From assembly GCA_016709545.1 (NCBI GenBank), contig JADJMO010000007.1:310001-374000 (forward strand): a stretch of DNA of 64,000 bases, given 5' to 3'. Every line of letters begins with the position of its first letter. Position 1 is the stretch's first letter. Below the pieces are notes generated by a model, which did not search any database, was not told the origin of the DNA, and worked only from the letters and a program-made list of their open reading frames with translations. Position numbers and translations under genes: made by a program. Positions 30,484 through 41,128 of the stretch are shown in pieces. The stretch is from Myxococcales bacterium. GTDB lineage: Bacteria > Myxococcota_A > Polyangia > Polyangiales > JADJMO01.

Positions 30484-31796
30484 ATGGACCGACCGATCCT
30501 CGCGCTGGCTGCCGCTGTGGTGCTGGGTTGTCGGAACGAGGCGCCCCCGGGCCCGAAAGCGGCCGCTTCCGCCAGCGTCTCGACGGTCGCGAGCGCGCCC
30601 GCGCCGAGCGCTTCGGCCGCGCCGTCGGCCAGCGCCCCGCGCCCGTCAAACCCACGACCCGCTTCCTCGCCCGGCTGCTCCCGGACGAGTCCTCCGCGTC
30701 GACCGAGTTTCACGACGCCAAGAACGGCGAGCACCACCCGGCCAGGCACGCCTTCGATGGCACGCGCGCAACCTCCTGGAATCAGGACGGAAAGCCGGCG
30801 GTGAAGGTCGAGAAGGGCGAGTGGCTCGAGGCCAGGTTCAAGAAGAAGCAGTCCCTCCACGTCCTCCGGATCGACACCGGTTTCAACGATTGGTCGGCCA
30901 AGTTCGGCGATCTGTTCCTGCGCAACTCGCACGTGAAGAAGCTCACGGTGACGATCGATGGAGGTGCCCCGATCGTGCGCGAGGTGAAGCCCGACGAGCG
31001 GGTGGTCACGGTGCGACTCGAGCGGCCGCTCGAGGCCAAGACCGTGCGCGTGACGTTCGACGACCTCTACGCGGGCGACCGCTGGCCGGAGCTCGGGATC
31101 ACCGAGATCGGCTTCTTCGGCGACCCGCCCAAGGTGGTGGACGAGGCGGCGACGTCCAAGACCATCGCGGGCATCGACGCCAACTACGAGGCCGACAGCG
31201 CGGGCCGGGCGGCCGGGCTCGCGATGGACCTCGGCATGCCCATCCCCGCCGAGCTCGTCGAGAACCAGCGCGCGCGGATCACCGACACGTGGGCCGACCT
31301 CGACGGCCTCGGGCGCGACTACCGCGTGGTCTCGCTCACGTTCCGGACCCGACCGAGCGGCGGCACCCGGCGGCAGATCCTCATGACGGCGATCCTCGGG
31401 CGCGTCGCGCCGGGCAAGCTCGCCTTGCTGGCGTCCGATCTCATCGTCGCGCGCCCCGACGAGTTCGGCTTCGACAACCAGACCAGGCTCGAGATCGCGC
31501 CCCACCTGCACGCCGAGGACCGCGACGATCTCGCGCTGCGCTGGGCCCACGCCTCGCTCGATCCGAGCGGCCAGCGCGTGAAGCAGACGGGGCTCCGCGT
31601 GTGGAGCTGCATGCACGGCTTCCCCGAGCCGGTGTTCGAGCAGATCTTCGACCGCGCCGAGAAGACCAAGAACCAGAGCGATTTCGAGCCGGTCGAGCTC
31701 GACGCCGACCACGGCAAGGTGGGGATCCGGATCGCTGGTGCCGTCAAGGGCAGCTTCGCCTGGCACGCGCCCTCGGGCATCTTCGTCCCGGAGTGA
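30484..31796 (+). CDS. discoidin/NADase-type glycan-binding lipoprotein (one apparent frameshift)
   Basis: About 437 residues. ATG 30484 starts a good lipoprotein signal (MDRPILALAAAVVLGC) and a Pro/Ser/Ala linker. The main domain is in another frame, so one base appears missing near 30640-30650 (…APRP then VKPTTRFLARLL). The N-terminal domain (HAFDGTRATSWNQ ... WPELGITEIGFFG) matches the discoidin-like NADase-type glycan-binding module. The C-terminal half is unknown. Read as a sequence error, not decay. Confidence 0.65.
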
Positions 31797-31850
31797 GCCG
31801 CCATTAACCCGGGCGTTCGAGCGGCCGTAAGGTCGTCCCGGAGGTCCTTC

Positions 31851-34538
31851 ATGCTTCGACTGCGCCCGACCGCGCTCGCCTTGCTCGTCAGTGTTTCCGC
31901 GTGCGGCCTCGGTGCGTGCGGGGGCGGGAGCGGGAGCACCGACGAGCCGGGACTCGACGCCGGGGACGATGCGGCGCTCGATGGCGGCGACGACAGCCTC
32001 GCGGACACGGGCAGCGATTCGGGCGCGGTCGACACGGGGACCACCGAGGACGCGAGCGAGGTCGGCGACGACACCGCCGCCGACACGGGGGGCGACTTTG
32101 GAGGTGGCGAGACCGCCGACGAGGGTGGTGCCGACACGGCGAGCACCGACACGGGGACCAGCGACACGGCTACCGGCGACGCGGGCGCGGCCGACACCAG
32201 CGCGGAGACCGGCGCGACCGATTCGGGCGCGGTGGACACAGGGACCGACACCGGACCCGATCCGTGCGGCGCCCTCGCGTGCACCCTCGACAGCGACGGG
32301 GACGGGATCCCCGACTCCGTCGAGGGGCGGTGCGCGGCGACGCCGACCGACACCGACGGCGACGGCACGCCGGACTACCTCGACACGGACAGCGACGGTG
32401 ACGGCATCCCCGACAAGGTCGAGTGGGCCGCGGGTGGGTGCGACCCCACGGCGGCGCTGAACGACGCCGACGGCGACGGCGTCCCCAACTTCCGCGACCT
32501 CGACTCCGACGGCAACGGCCTCCCCGACAAGGACGAGGCCTGCCCGCCGGTCGGCATGCCGGGCCGCCCCGTCGGGTGCGGCTTCGCCACGCCCTCCGAC
32601 TTCGACGGCGACGGGGTGCCCGACTTCCTCGACCCCGACAACGACCACGACTCGGCCTCCACCGACAAGACCGTGGGCCTCGACGACAAGTTCGAGCTGA
32701 CCAACGCGGCGGGCACCTACGTGGGCCTCGTCGACACCGACGGCGACGGCGTCCCCGATCTGTGGGACCGCGACGCCGACGGCGACGGGATCTTCGACCT
32801 CGAGGACGGCCTCGGCGACCCGGACAAGGACGGCAAGCGCAACTTCCAGGACGTCGACAGCGACGGCGACGGCGTGGGCGACAAGTGCGAGGGCACGGTC
32901 GACACGGACGGCGACGGCAAGGCGGACTACCTCGACATCGACAGCGACGGCGACCTGTTGCTCGACAAGGACGAGGACAAGGACTTCGACTGCGTGGTCG
33001 ACACGAACGAGACGAGCCGCATCAAGAAGGACACCGACGGTGACGGCATCGACGATCTGATCGAGACCACGCTGATCGGCGTGGCGGGCGCGAAGGACCC
33101 GGCGCTCACGCCGGCCAAGGCGGGCAAGTTCTACTTCGTCGTGCCCTACTCGTTCGACGGCTCGGCCAAGCCCACGCCGACCAGCTCGCCGCTCGCGCTC
33201 TCGACGGCGCTCAACAAGGGCGACGTCGGCTTCGTGATCGACCGCTCGGGCTCGATGGCCGGCGAGATCGCCAATCTCCGGACGAGCCTCTCGACCACCA
33301 TCATCCCAGCCCTCAAGACGCGAATCCCGGACCTCGCCGTCGGGGTCTCGGCGTTCGTCGAGTATCCCGTCAGTCCACACACCAGCTCGGGCGACTTCTC
33401 GGTGGTGCGGCCGTACTACTACATCAACGGCACCAACGGCTTCGTCACGACGATCACCGCGAACTCCCAGGCCGCGGTGAACTCGCTCACCACGCAGGGC
33501 AACCTCGACTGGCCCGAGTCCGACGTGCCCGCGATGTACAAGGCGCTGACCGGCGCCGCGCTGACGTGGCCGGGCACCGTCGGCACCGCCGACCCCACGC
33601 CGAACGCGCGCACGGCCGACGTCCCGCCCACGGGGACGTTCGGCGCGCTGCACTTCCGCAAGGACGCGCTCACCGTGCTCGTGAACATCACGGACGCGCC
33701 GATGCACAACGGCAAGCGCGCCCTCAACAAGGCCCCCACGGGCGTGAGCGGCGACTACGACACCGCGCTCCGCCACTCGTACGCGAGCACCGTCGCGGGC
33801 GCGCCCGACGTCGACCAGGTGATCACCGAGCTCAACAAGATCGGTGGCAAGTTCATCGGCGTCGGCTCCGACGACGGCGGGCGCCCGCTCGCCGACGACA
33901 CCTACCCCTACGCCCACCAGGCCTACATCGCCGACAAGACCGGCTCGTACGTCCCGCCGACCGCGTTCACCGGCGGCACCACCCAGTGCAAGACCGGCCT
34001 CTCCGGCGCCAACGTGACGCCCGACGGCCTCACCGTGGGCGGCGTGAAGAACTGCCGCCTCGTCTTCAGCATCGCGGCCGACGGCACGGGCCTCAGCACC
34101 TCGATCGTCGACGGCGTGATCGCCATGCTCAACACCATCAAGTTCGACGTCTACGTCGAGGCCTACAACGACGCGGCCGAGACGACCGACGTGGTGACGA
34201 ACTTCATGGAGAAGGTCGACCCCCAGCCCACGGGCGGCACCGACCCGGTGAGCGGCGCCACCTGCGAGGTGTTCTCCGCGACGGTGCTGGCCGACAAGCG
34301 CAAGACGCCCAAGGCGGTGCTCGGCGCCGGCGACATCAAGGAGACGATCACCGGCCTCAACCCCGGCAAGTTCTACTGCTACAGCGTGGTCCCCAAGGCC
34401 AACACGGTGATCGCGGCCACGAGCGGCGTGCAGACGTTCAAGGCGTGGCTGCGCGTGTGGGCCGAGAAGCCGGGCAGCTCGCTGATCCTGGGCTCCGACC
34501 GCGAGGTGCTGTTCATCGTGCCCCCGCTCGTGAACTGA
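31851..34538 (+). CDS. thrombospondin type 3 repeat and VWA surface lipoprotein
   Basis: 895 residues. Lipobox region SACGLGAC, an Asp/Thr/Gly linker of about 110 residues, then eight or so calcium-binding TSP3 repeats (DSDGDGIPD, DTDGDGTPDYLDTDSDGDG). A VWA domain with MIDAS DRSGSM follows near 464-469, then a C-terminal region with cysteines. Likely exposed at the cell surface, rigidified by calcium, and binding a partner through the VWA domain. GGAGG site nine bases before the ATG. Confidence 0.85.
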   Translation: MLRLRPTALALLVSVSACGLGACGGGSGSTDEPGLDAGDDAALDGGDDSLADTGSDSGAVDTGTTEDASEVGDDTAADTGGDFGGGETADEGGADTASTDTGTSDTATGDAGAADTSAETGATDSGAVDTGTDTGPDPCGALACTLDSDGDGIPDSVEGRCAATPTDTDGDGTPDYLDTDSDGDGIPDKVEWAAGGCDPTAALNDADGDGVPNFRDLDSDGNGLPDKDEACPPVGMPGRPVGCGFATPSDFDGDGVPDFLDPDNDHDSASTDKTVGLDDKFELTNAAGTYVGLVDTDGDGVPDLWDRDADGDGIFDLEDGLGDPDKDGKRNFQDVDSDGDGVGDKCEGTVDTDGDGKADYLDIDSDGDLLLDKDEDKDFDCVVDTNETSRIKKDTDGDGIDDLIETTLIGVAGAKDPALTPAKAGKFYFVVPYSFDGSAKPTPTSSPLALSTALNKGDVGFVIDRSGSMAGEIANLRTSLSTTIIPALKTRIPDLAVGVSAFVEYPVSPHTSSGDFSVVRPYYYINGTNGFVTTITANSQAAVNSLTTQGNLDWPESDVPAMYKALTGAALTWPGTVGTADPTPNARTADVPPTGTFGALHFRKDALTVLVNITDAPMHNGKRALNKAPTGVSGDYDTALRHSYASTVAGAPDVDQVITELNKIGGKFIGVGSDDGGRPLADDTYPYAHQAYIADKTGSYVPPTAFTGGTTQCKTGLSGANVTPDGLTVGGVKNCRLVFSIAADGTGLSTSIVDGVIAMLNTIKFDVYVEAYNDAAETTDVVTNFMEKVDPQPTGGTDPVSGATCEVFSATVLADKRKTPKAVLGAGDIKETITGLNPGKFYCYSVVPKANTVIAATSGVQTFKAWLRVWAEKPGSSLILGSDREVLFIVPPLVN

Positions 34539-34553
34539 CCGCTCGCGCCGCAG

Positions 34554-35213
34554 TCACGCCGGGTGCTCGTCGGGTGACAGCAGGCCGTGTCGCCGCCACC
34601 CGACGCGCGCGAGCCACGTGTGGGCCGCGGCGACCGGCGCGTCCTCGAGGTCGGCGGCCGGCCGACCCCGGAAGCCATCGCACCACGGCGCGGACGAGCA
34701 CGGATCGAGCCGCGTGGGGACGCGGACCTGGTGTTTCTTGAAGTTGAAGAGCACGTAGGCGAGCGCGAAGCGGACCTCGCGCGGGGTGCGGAGCGCGCGG
34801 GTGTGGTAGCGATCGTCGAGTACGCGGCCTCTGCGGCCACAGGCGCGGTTGACCGCGCGCGCGAGGCGGATGCCGAGCGAGCGCGCCCCCGCCCGAAGGG
34901 CGCTGGAATCGTGCGCCTCCACCAGCAGGTGCACGTGGTTGTCCTGCACCGAGAAGTGCACCACGCGGAACGCAGCGCTCTGCGCTGCGCGCAAGGCAGC
35001 CACCACCGCCGGGAACACCTCCATCGAGCGCAGCGAGGGCAGTCCCGACATACACCGGAGGGTGAGGTGCACCGGGGCCCAGCCGACGTGCGTCGGTCGG
35101 GGGCGGTGGGGGACGAGCGGCCGCGGCGCCATGCGCCGACGGCCGGCGCCCGTGCGACGCCCACCCCACCCGCGGGTGCGGGGGAGCTCGAGCTGGCGGG
35201 GTGCAGCCTTCAC
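34554..35213 (-). CDS. RAYT/IS200-like Y1 transposase
   Basis: 219 residues. N-terminal leader GWGGRRTGAGRRR and PLVPHRPRP is typical of REP-associated tyrosine transposases. The HUH pair is visible as NHVHLL. A conserved Tyr occurs in DDRYHTR. The LAYVLFNFKKHQVRV helix also fits. Start is GTG 35213, which gives the standard leader. It handles single-stranded DNA at palindromic ends. No partner palindromes were identified; three short repeats lie upstream. Confidence 0.75.
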   Translation of the reverse strand: MKAAPRQLELPRTRGWGGRRTGAGRRRMAPRPLVPHRPRPTHVGWAPVHLTLRCMSGLPSLRSMEVFPAVVAALRAAQSAAFRVVHFSVQDNHVHLLVEAHDSSALRAGARSLGIRLARAVNRACGRRGRVLDDRYHTRALRTPREVRFALAYVLFNFKKHQVRVPTRLDPCSSAPWCDGFRGRPAADLEDAPVAAAHTWLARVGWRRHGLLSPDEHPA

Positions 35214-35277
35214 TTGATTGAGCGTATAAAGTGCCGCGGGAAAGTCAAGGCCCCACGAGAGGTCGGGTCCGGTGTAC

Positions 35278-35349
35278 GGACATGGGTGACGGCTTGTGCG
35301 GACCCATGGGTGACGGCCCGTCCTTCTGTCCAAGGACATGGGTAACGGC
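35278..35349. repeat. three copies of a 16-bp CATGGGTGACGGC-type repeat
   Basis: Near-identical copies at 35278-35293, 35302-35317 and 35334-35349 (last with GTAACGGC), spacing 24 and 32. Repeats of this kind occur at ends of some insertion sequences (I recall IS481-like ends), so this may be an element remnant. No transposase of that family is left here. Confidence 0.5.
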
Positions 35350-35390
35350 TGCGCAAGAGGCGAAAAGCTGGCCGGGATAACCGAACGAAG

Positions 35391-36756
35391 TCACTCCGCG
35401 CTCGATGCGACCACGTAGGTGTCACCGGTCGTGCTCGTGATCGTGACGCTGCTGCCCGAAAGCGGCGGGACCCGAACGATGCCCGTGCCTGTCCAGACGA
35501 CGGTCACCTCCGCAAGGCCGGCCGCGGCGTCGACCACCGGCGTGCATGCGCGTAGACGCGCCCACGGCAGCACGCCCTCTCGTTGCCCCAGGAGCGCCCC
35601 TCCCGCGGGATCGGCCAGGCGAGCGAACGCCAGCGCGAGGAGCGGCGGCTGTCCGGTCGCGCGCCGAGCGAGGGGCCTCGTCACGCGGGACGGCCGCCCA
35701 CGTGGAGCGCGAGCCGCGCCACTCGTGCAGGAACGCGGGGAGGAGCGACATCCCGTAGGATGTGCCGCGAACGGGGGTCGGTCGCCCGCGAGTTCCGGCC
35801 ACACCGTGCCGAGCGGTCGTCGGACGGCACGGCACCGATCACGCGCGCGAGCTGCGCCTGGCCTCCACGAGGAACTCGGCCGCGGAGCTCGCGCGGTGGC
35901 TGGCGGCGGCGTGTTGCACGAGGTGCGCCGTCTCGGGGGGGCGAGGGGCAGGAAGGTGTCGCGAGAAAGGGACGCGGTGCGTCCCGGCGGCTTCGCCGAT
36001 GGTGCCCAGGATCGTGACGACGTCACCCCGCGGCGTGCAGCCCCACCAGGTGCGGGCAGCGCGGTGAACGCCTGCGGGCTGACCGCCCGCGCCGTCGTCG
36101 AGACGAACACCGTCACGCGGCCGTCCTGGTCCACGTCCGTCGGTGGCCCGAAGGCCGACACGACGCGAGCGGAAACCGACGGTGGCGCGCGCGTCGAGGC
36201 GCGCCCCCGCGCTCGCGAAGCTCGGCTCGCCCCCATCTCGTCGTAGTACGCGAAGTGCGCGCCCACGAACACGAGGTGGCCCTGCACCTTGGTCCACGTC
36301 TTCAGCTTCCGGTCGTGGAGCTCGAAGGTCTTGGTGGTCGACGGGGGCTTGTCCGGGGGACTCGGAGCGTCGAAGGGCCGGCTGTCGATGTCGCGTCGAG
36401 GCAGGGGGCGGAGCGGCACGGCGCGCTTCGAGAGGGGCGTGCGACGGATCGTGACGCTCGCGGTGGCGGCCGGCCTTACGAAGAGAAGCGCCGAGTGGAG
36501 GACGCGCGATCCGGCCTGCCACGAAGTCGCTCGACCCGATCCAGCCGATCGTCGGGACCACGACGTGCCCTGTCGCCGGCACCGCGGGAGGGCCGTGGCA
36601 ACGCAGCGCAGACGCCGCGGCGACGACCGCGACGGCCCTCCTCACCGCGGAGTCCCGCCGGTCTGCGCCCACCCCGGCGCGTGGACCGCGACACACGAGC
36701 GAGCGGCCCCCCGCGACGCCGAGGGCGACGCGGGGCAACCAGTCCTTCGTCCTCAC
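35391..36756 (-). pseudogene. decayed M30 (hyicolysin)-like metallopeptidase
   Basis: Coding signal is spread over different minus-strand frames. One frame gives LLFVRPAATASVTIRR, then KTFELHDRKLKTW, FVGAHFAYYDEMG and FGPPTDVDQDGRVTVF; another carries TAHLVQHAAA ... AEFLVEA; the C-terminal strand set VTVVWTGTGIVRV ... YVVASSAE ends at 35391. The order fits M30-type secreted peptidases, whose HExxH is expected where HLVQH stands, so the catalytic Glu is probably lost. Several indels are needed to join it; unlike the single-indel genes nearby, this looks like real decay next to a transposase. Confidence 0.5.
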
Positions 36757-36766
36757 ACCCGCCCCC

Positions 36767-37273
36767 TCACATCTTCGTCGGGTCGAGCTTGCCGTCCGGG
36801 GTGAGGCCCGCCTTCTTCATGATCTCCTCCTGCGTGCTGCCGAGGGGCACGGGTGGCTTCGCGTCCACGCGGTCGACCACCAGCTTCGTCTCGGCGCCGG
36901 TCGAGTGGATCTCGACGCGCAGCCAGTGGTCGTCCGTGGCGCCCTTCACGAACACCTTCGGGAACACCGTGCCGCCGGGGCCGACCAGCGCCTCGCCCGC
37001 GGTCGCGTTGCGGCGGACGAAGTTGGCGAGCGCCTCCGCGGAGGCGGGCACACTCGCCGTGACGCTCTGGCCGAAGCGGGCGTCGATGCGGGTGCCGCGC
37101 GGCAAGGGCAGGTCGAACGCGCGCTCCACGCCGGGCGCGATCTCCGTCTCGGCGAGGCGGTCGGGGGGAACCTTCGCGTTCGTGCCCCCGACCTCGCGCT
37201 CCGGGGGGCGACGACAACCGACGGTGAGCAACAACAGCCCGGCACACAGGGCGGGCGAGCGAGGCAGGACCAT
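36767..37273 (-). CDS. small lipoprotein, unknown
   Basis: 168 residues. Lipobox TVGC (Cys20). The remainder is a soluble domain with no cysteines and no known motif; pattern PLPRGTRIDARFGQSVTASV resembles a small beta domain. It lies 25 bases after the pilY1-like gene on the same strand and may be the last gene of that operon. Confidence 0.65.
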   Translation of the reverse strand: MVLPRSPALCAGLLLLTVGCRRPPEREVGGTNAKVPPDRLAETEIAPGVERAFDLPLPRGTRIDARFGQSVTASVPASAEALANFVRRNATAGEALVGPGGTVFPKVFVKGATDDHWLRVEIHSTGAETKLVVDRVDAKPPVPLGSTQEEIMKKAGLTPDGKLDPTKM

Positions 37274-37298
37274 GGCGACCGGCCGAGTGTACGCCGAT

Positions 37299-40200
37299 CT
37301 ACTCCACGACGTTGGCCCACGACTCGAGGCGCGCGGTGGGCTGCGGCGGCTTGAGCTTGCGGGTGAACGTGTTGGTCTTCGAGCCCGTGGCCGCCGTGCC
37401 CTTCGGGCCGGTCTGCGCGACGATCTGGAAGTCGCCCTGGTTGATCGACGAGAGCGTCATGTGCGAGCTCGTGTCACCGAAGTACGGGTCGGTGCCGAGC
37501 GCGGTCGACGAGGTGCTCACGCACGAGGGACGCTGGGTGATGCCGGCGCCGAAGACGATCGTGCCCGGGTCGAGCGGGAAGCAGCGGAAGAAGCTGTCGT
37601 ACCCGACGCGCGCGTCCTGGTTGTTGTAGACCGGGTGGGTCGGCTCCGGGCAGGGCTTGGCGGCCGCGGTGGTGTCCGCCGTGTCGGCCTTCAGGAAGCG
37701 CGCGAGGGGCACCGGGGTGCCGTCGACGCCGTACTGGCCCGGCTCGGCCTCCACGTAGTCGACGCCGAACAGCGAGCCCTGTCCGTCGAGGCAGGCCGCA
37801 CCGCTCGCCACGCCGGGTGAGAAGGTCGAGAAGTAGAGGACGCCGTTGAACAGCGAGAGCGGGCCGGTCGGCGTGATGCCGCTCGGGAAGCGCAGGTGCC
37901 AGTTGACCTTGGTGGTGTACGTGCGGACGCCCGACGAGACGAAGGTGCGCTCGGTGAGCGAGTACACGTGGTTCAGGTTGGTCGCCGAGAAGTTGTTCTG
38001 GTCGCCGGTCGCGTAGTTCACGACCACGTCGCCGAACCGGTCGACGCTCACCACCGGCAGCGTGGAGACGGGGCCCCACTTGGCCTGGTCGGCGTTGGCC
38101 GCGTCGCCCGGGAAGTACGCGTCGTGGAACAGCGAGAACGTCCACTGCTGCGGGTCGGTCGCCGAGAAGTCCGCGCGCCAGAGCCCACCGTCGATGTCAC
38201 CGACGAACGCGCGGGTGGTGACCGCGCCGACGCCGGCCGGATAGAGGGCGACCGCGCCGGTCAGCGGCGAGTCGATCCCCGCGTACGCCGGGGTGAGGGA
38301 CGACTGCACGACGTACGCGCGGCCGGCGGCGATGATCTGCGCCGCGGCGCCCGTGGGCTCCGGCGGGCGCGCCGGGATCGAGCCGGTCTTGCCGAGCGGA
38401 TCGTTGCGGAACGAGCGCAGGATCTTGCCGTCGTAGAGGCGCACGACGGTGAGGCTGTTGCCCGGGCCGGTCCAGCAGCGGACCTTGTTGCGGGCCGTCG
38501 TGAAGGTGTCGGCGGAGACCGGCGGGGTGTTCCAGCGGTCGCAGAGGCCGGTGTTGAAGATCGTGCCCTCACCACCGGGCAGGATGACGACCGGCGTCTC
38601 CGCGCTGACCGCGCTGTCCTTGTCCGTGTAGTAGACCGTACCGATCGAGGGCTGGCCGGGGTGCTCGCCGAACAGCTCGGCGCCCACGTTGGTGTTGGTC
38701 AGCTGCCACATGAACTGCGGGTTCACCGGGTCGGTCACGTCGAGCGCGTAGAACCCGTGGCCGGTGCTGAGCGCGGACACCATCACCGTGCGCCAGTTGG
38801 CGACGCCGCCGCGCGCGTTGGCCTTGGTGCGGCCCCAGAGGGTCGAGCCAGTGCCGAAGGCGACGTCCTTCACGATCGAGGGCGCGTCGTTGAGGAGCGC
38901 GTGGGCCCCGCCGTACTGCTTGCCGATGTGGGGCAGGATCGCGGGGGGAAGGAACGACCAGAGCTCGAAGCTGGTGTCGGCGTCCGTGGTGACGTTCGAC
39001 TTGAAGGCGTGCAGCAGGCCGTCGTGGGTCGAGACCAGCATGAATGGCTGGCGGGTGGCCCAGGTGGCGCGGAACGCCGTGTACGACTCGTCGCGGATCA
39101 GCGCCGAGGGCGGGCTCACCGAGGTCGGGGTCGCGTGGTAGATGTCGCCGAGCTCGTTGCCCACGCGGTCGAGCCAGGTGGACTTGGGCTGCGGCAGGCC
39201 GAGCGCGAAGTTCAGGTACTTCTGCTTGCACTCGTCGGGCAGCGCGGTGTCCGAGCAGCTCGTCGAGGTGAGGCCGAGCGCCGCGAACGGCACCGCCGAC
39301 ACGAACGACGAGTCGGCCGCGCTGATCAGGCTCCCGGTACGCAGCGCCACGCCGTCGAGGTCGGACACCGTGAGCCGCGGCCGCAGCGAGTCGCCCGACG
39401 GGGTGACCGGCGACGCCGTCTGCCCGTTCCAGGTGAAGAACTTTCGCGTGGCCTGCTTGTTCAGGTTGTTCGCGAAGTCGTCGCCCAGCGAGGCGTCGAT
39501 CGGCTGCTGCACCGGCGTCATGACGCCGGACACGTTCTGGCAGGTCCAGCGCACGCGCTCGAGGATGCCCTGCCACGGACCGAAGGCGTTCACCTTGAAC
39601 GAGGATCGGAACTCGGACTGGCCGCCCGCGGTGTACGAGGCGCCGGTGAAGACGGGCAGCGTACGGGACGTGGAGACCGACGCGGTCGCGTCCGCCATCG
39701 CCTTCATCAGCGCCGCGCGCAGCGTGTCGGCGTCGCTCGCGAACACGGCGCGGTTCGACCCGCCGTTGTAGGCGATCTCGTGCAGGCTGCAGCACGGCTT
39801 CTTCGGGTCGGTGTCTGCCATCGTGCTGCAGACGCCCGAGGCCGGATCGACGGTGGAGCAGTCCACGGGCGTGCCCGCGTCGTCGGAGATGGAGAAGCCG
39901 ACGACGAACGTGGTCACCGGCTTCTTCCCGGTCGGCGGGTGCGAAAGATCCCACGCCACGTCCTGGGCGCGCTTGGACGGGCAGCAGCCGCTCGAACCCG
40001 TGGTCGCGCACGCCGGGTAGACGGAAGCCGCCTTCGGATCGGAGCTGTTCTCGCAGGCCTTGCGCAGGTCGGAGTTCGGGAAGCCGTCGGTGATCAGGAT
40101 GATGAACGTGCCGCGGCAGTCGTTGTTCGGATCGGCGGTCGGGCCCTGCGGGTCGTTCCACAGGTACTCCTTGGCGTCGGCGAGCATCGGGCCGATCGGC

Positions 40201-41120
40201 GTCGCGCCGAACGGGCGCAGCGCCATCATCGCGTAGCGGATGCGGTCGTTGACCGAGCGCAAGGCCGTGGTGGTGTCGGTCGCGGCGAACGGCACGAGCG
40301 GCCCTTCCCACGGAGGGGCCGAAGGGTTGCGCGCGCCGAGCTCGAACTCGTGCGTGGTCAGTGACACCGGGTCGATGGCGCAGCCGAGCGGCCAGCCGTA
40401 GGCCGGCGTGGAGCCGGTGCCCGTCGCCCACCCCGGGAAGTAGCTCCACTGCCCGTTCATGCCGGCGATGGCGTTGTGCGTGGTGCCGGTCCAGCCGGTG
40501 TCCTTGGCCGTCGCGCTGTCGAACGTCATGAGCGCGAAGCGCGCCTGATCGCGGAACGTGTCGAGCAGGCCGAGGCCGTCGGTCTTGAAGTCGGTGGCGA
40601 GGCAGGTGCCCGGCGCACCGAGGGTCGTCCCCGCGAGCTTGCGGAAGCCGAAGTCCGTGACGCCCCAGGTGTTCCAGTCGTCGGGCCAGCTCTTGGTGGT
40701 GAGGAGCGTGGGCGCGCCGATCGTGCAGCCGTTGGAGATCGGGCGGTAGTGCTGGAGGTAGTAGTCCTTGTCGTACGGCGCGGTGCCGCCGAGCCCGTAC
40801 TCGTTGATGAAGTCGGTCGAGTTCCGGGCGACGCCGAGCATCTGGTAGCCCTGGATCGAGCCACCGAGCACCTCGAGGGCCTGGATCCAGCGGTTCTTCT
40901 CGGTCGAGAGGCTCCCGGCCGCCACCGCGGGCAGCGAAGCGTTCGGGTTGCGCTCCATCGAGCCCGACGTGTCGAGCAGGATGAGGACGTTGGGCAGCGG
41001 CGGGGTGACGTCGGACTGCGCGCGCGCGGTTCCGGTCGCCGTGGCGAGCGCGGCGACGGTCGCCGCGCCGAGGAGGCCCTTCAGGAGGTGGCGACCGTGC
41101 GTCGTGGTGAAGTTCTTCAT
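37299..41120 (-). CDS. pilY1: PilY1-like type IV pilus tip/assembly protein
   Basis: About 1273 residues. Signal peptide, N-terminal VWA domain (NVLILLDTSGSM), Cys-rich region, then a C-terminal beta-propeller with the family marks LGDIYHATPTSV and FVGDIDGGLWRADFS. PilY1 caps the pilus, controls retraction and adhesion, and in this group acts with minor pilins. Start: ATG 41120 gives a clean signal peptide; a GTG at 41132 overlaps the previous stop (GTGA) and would add four residues. Last large gene of the fimT-pilV-pilW-pilX-pilY1 operon. Confidence 0.9.
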   Translation of the reverse strand: MKNFTTTHGRHLLKGLLGAATVAALATATGTARAQSDVTPPLPNVLILLDTSGSMERNPNASLPAVAAGSLSTEKNRWIQALEVLGGSIQGYQMLGVARNSTDFINEYGLGGTAPYDKDYYLQHYRPISNGCTIGAPTLLTTKSWPDDWNTWGVTDFGFRKLAGTTLGAPGTCLATDFKTDGLGLLDTFRDQARFALMTFDSATAKDTGWTGTTHNAIAGMNGQWSYFPGWATGTGSTPAYGWPLGCAIDPVSLTTHEFELGARNPSAPPWEGPLVPFAATDTTTALRSVNDRIRYAMMALRPFGATPIGPMLADAKEYLWNDPQGPTADPNNDCRGTFIILITDGFPNSDLRKACENSSDPKAASVYPACATTGSSGCCPSKRAQDVAWDLSHPPTGKKPVTTFVVGFSISDDAGTPVDCSTVDPASGVCSTMADTDPKKPCCSLHEIAYNGGSNRAVFASDADTLRAALMKAMADATASVSTSRTLPVFTGASYTAGGQSEFRSSFKVNAFGPWQGILERVRWTCQNVSGVMTPVQQPIDASLGDDFANNLNKQATRKFFTWNGQTASPVTPSGDSLRPRLTVSDLDGVALRTGSLISAADSSFVSAVPFAALGLTSTSCSDTALPDECKQKYLNFALGLPQPKSTWLDRVGNELGDIYHATPTSVSPPSALIRDESYTAFRATWATRQPFMLVSTHDGLLHAFKSNVTTDADTSFELWSFLPPAILPHIGKQYGGAHALLNDAPSIVKDVAFGTGSTLWGRTKANARGGVANWRTVMVSALSTGHGFYALDVTDPVNPQFMWQLTNTNVGAELFGEHPGQPSIGTVYYTDKDSAVSAETPVVILPGGEGTIFNTGLCDRWNTPPVSADTFTTARNKVRCWTGPGNSLTVVRLYDGKILRSFRNDPLGKTGSIPARPPEPTGAAAQIIAAGRAYVVQSSLTPAYAGIDSPLTGAVALYPAGVGAVTTRAFVGDIDGGLWRADFSATDPQQWTFSLFHDAYFPGDAANADQAKWGPVSTLPVVSVDRFGDVVVNYATGDQNNFSATNLNHVYSLTERTFVSSGVRTYTTKVNWHLRFPSGITPTGPLSLFNGVLYFSTFSPGVASGAACLDGQGSLFGVDYVEAEPGQYGVDGTPVPLARFLKADTADTTAAAKPCPEPTHPVYNNQDARVGYDSFFRCFPLDPGTIVFGAGITQRPSCVSTSSTALGTDPYFGDTSSHMTLSSINQGDFQIVAQTGPKGTAATGSKTNTFTRKLKPPQPTARLESWANVVE

Positions 41121-41128
41121 GGCGACGC

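Noticed and set aside
32280..33060. Repetitive GACGGCGACGGC DNA as a non-coding repeat
   Set aside because: It is the in-frame codon pattern of calcium-binding TSP3 repeats.
30042..33917. 1291-codon minus-strand frame opposite the TSP3/VWA gene
   Set aside because: Only its last 127 residues (RidA) are real; the rest is the shadow of the plus-strand TSP3 and discoidin genes.
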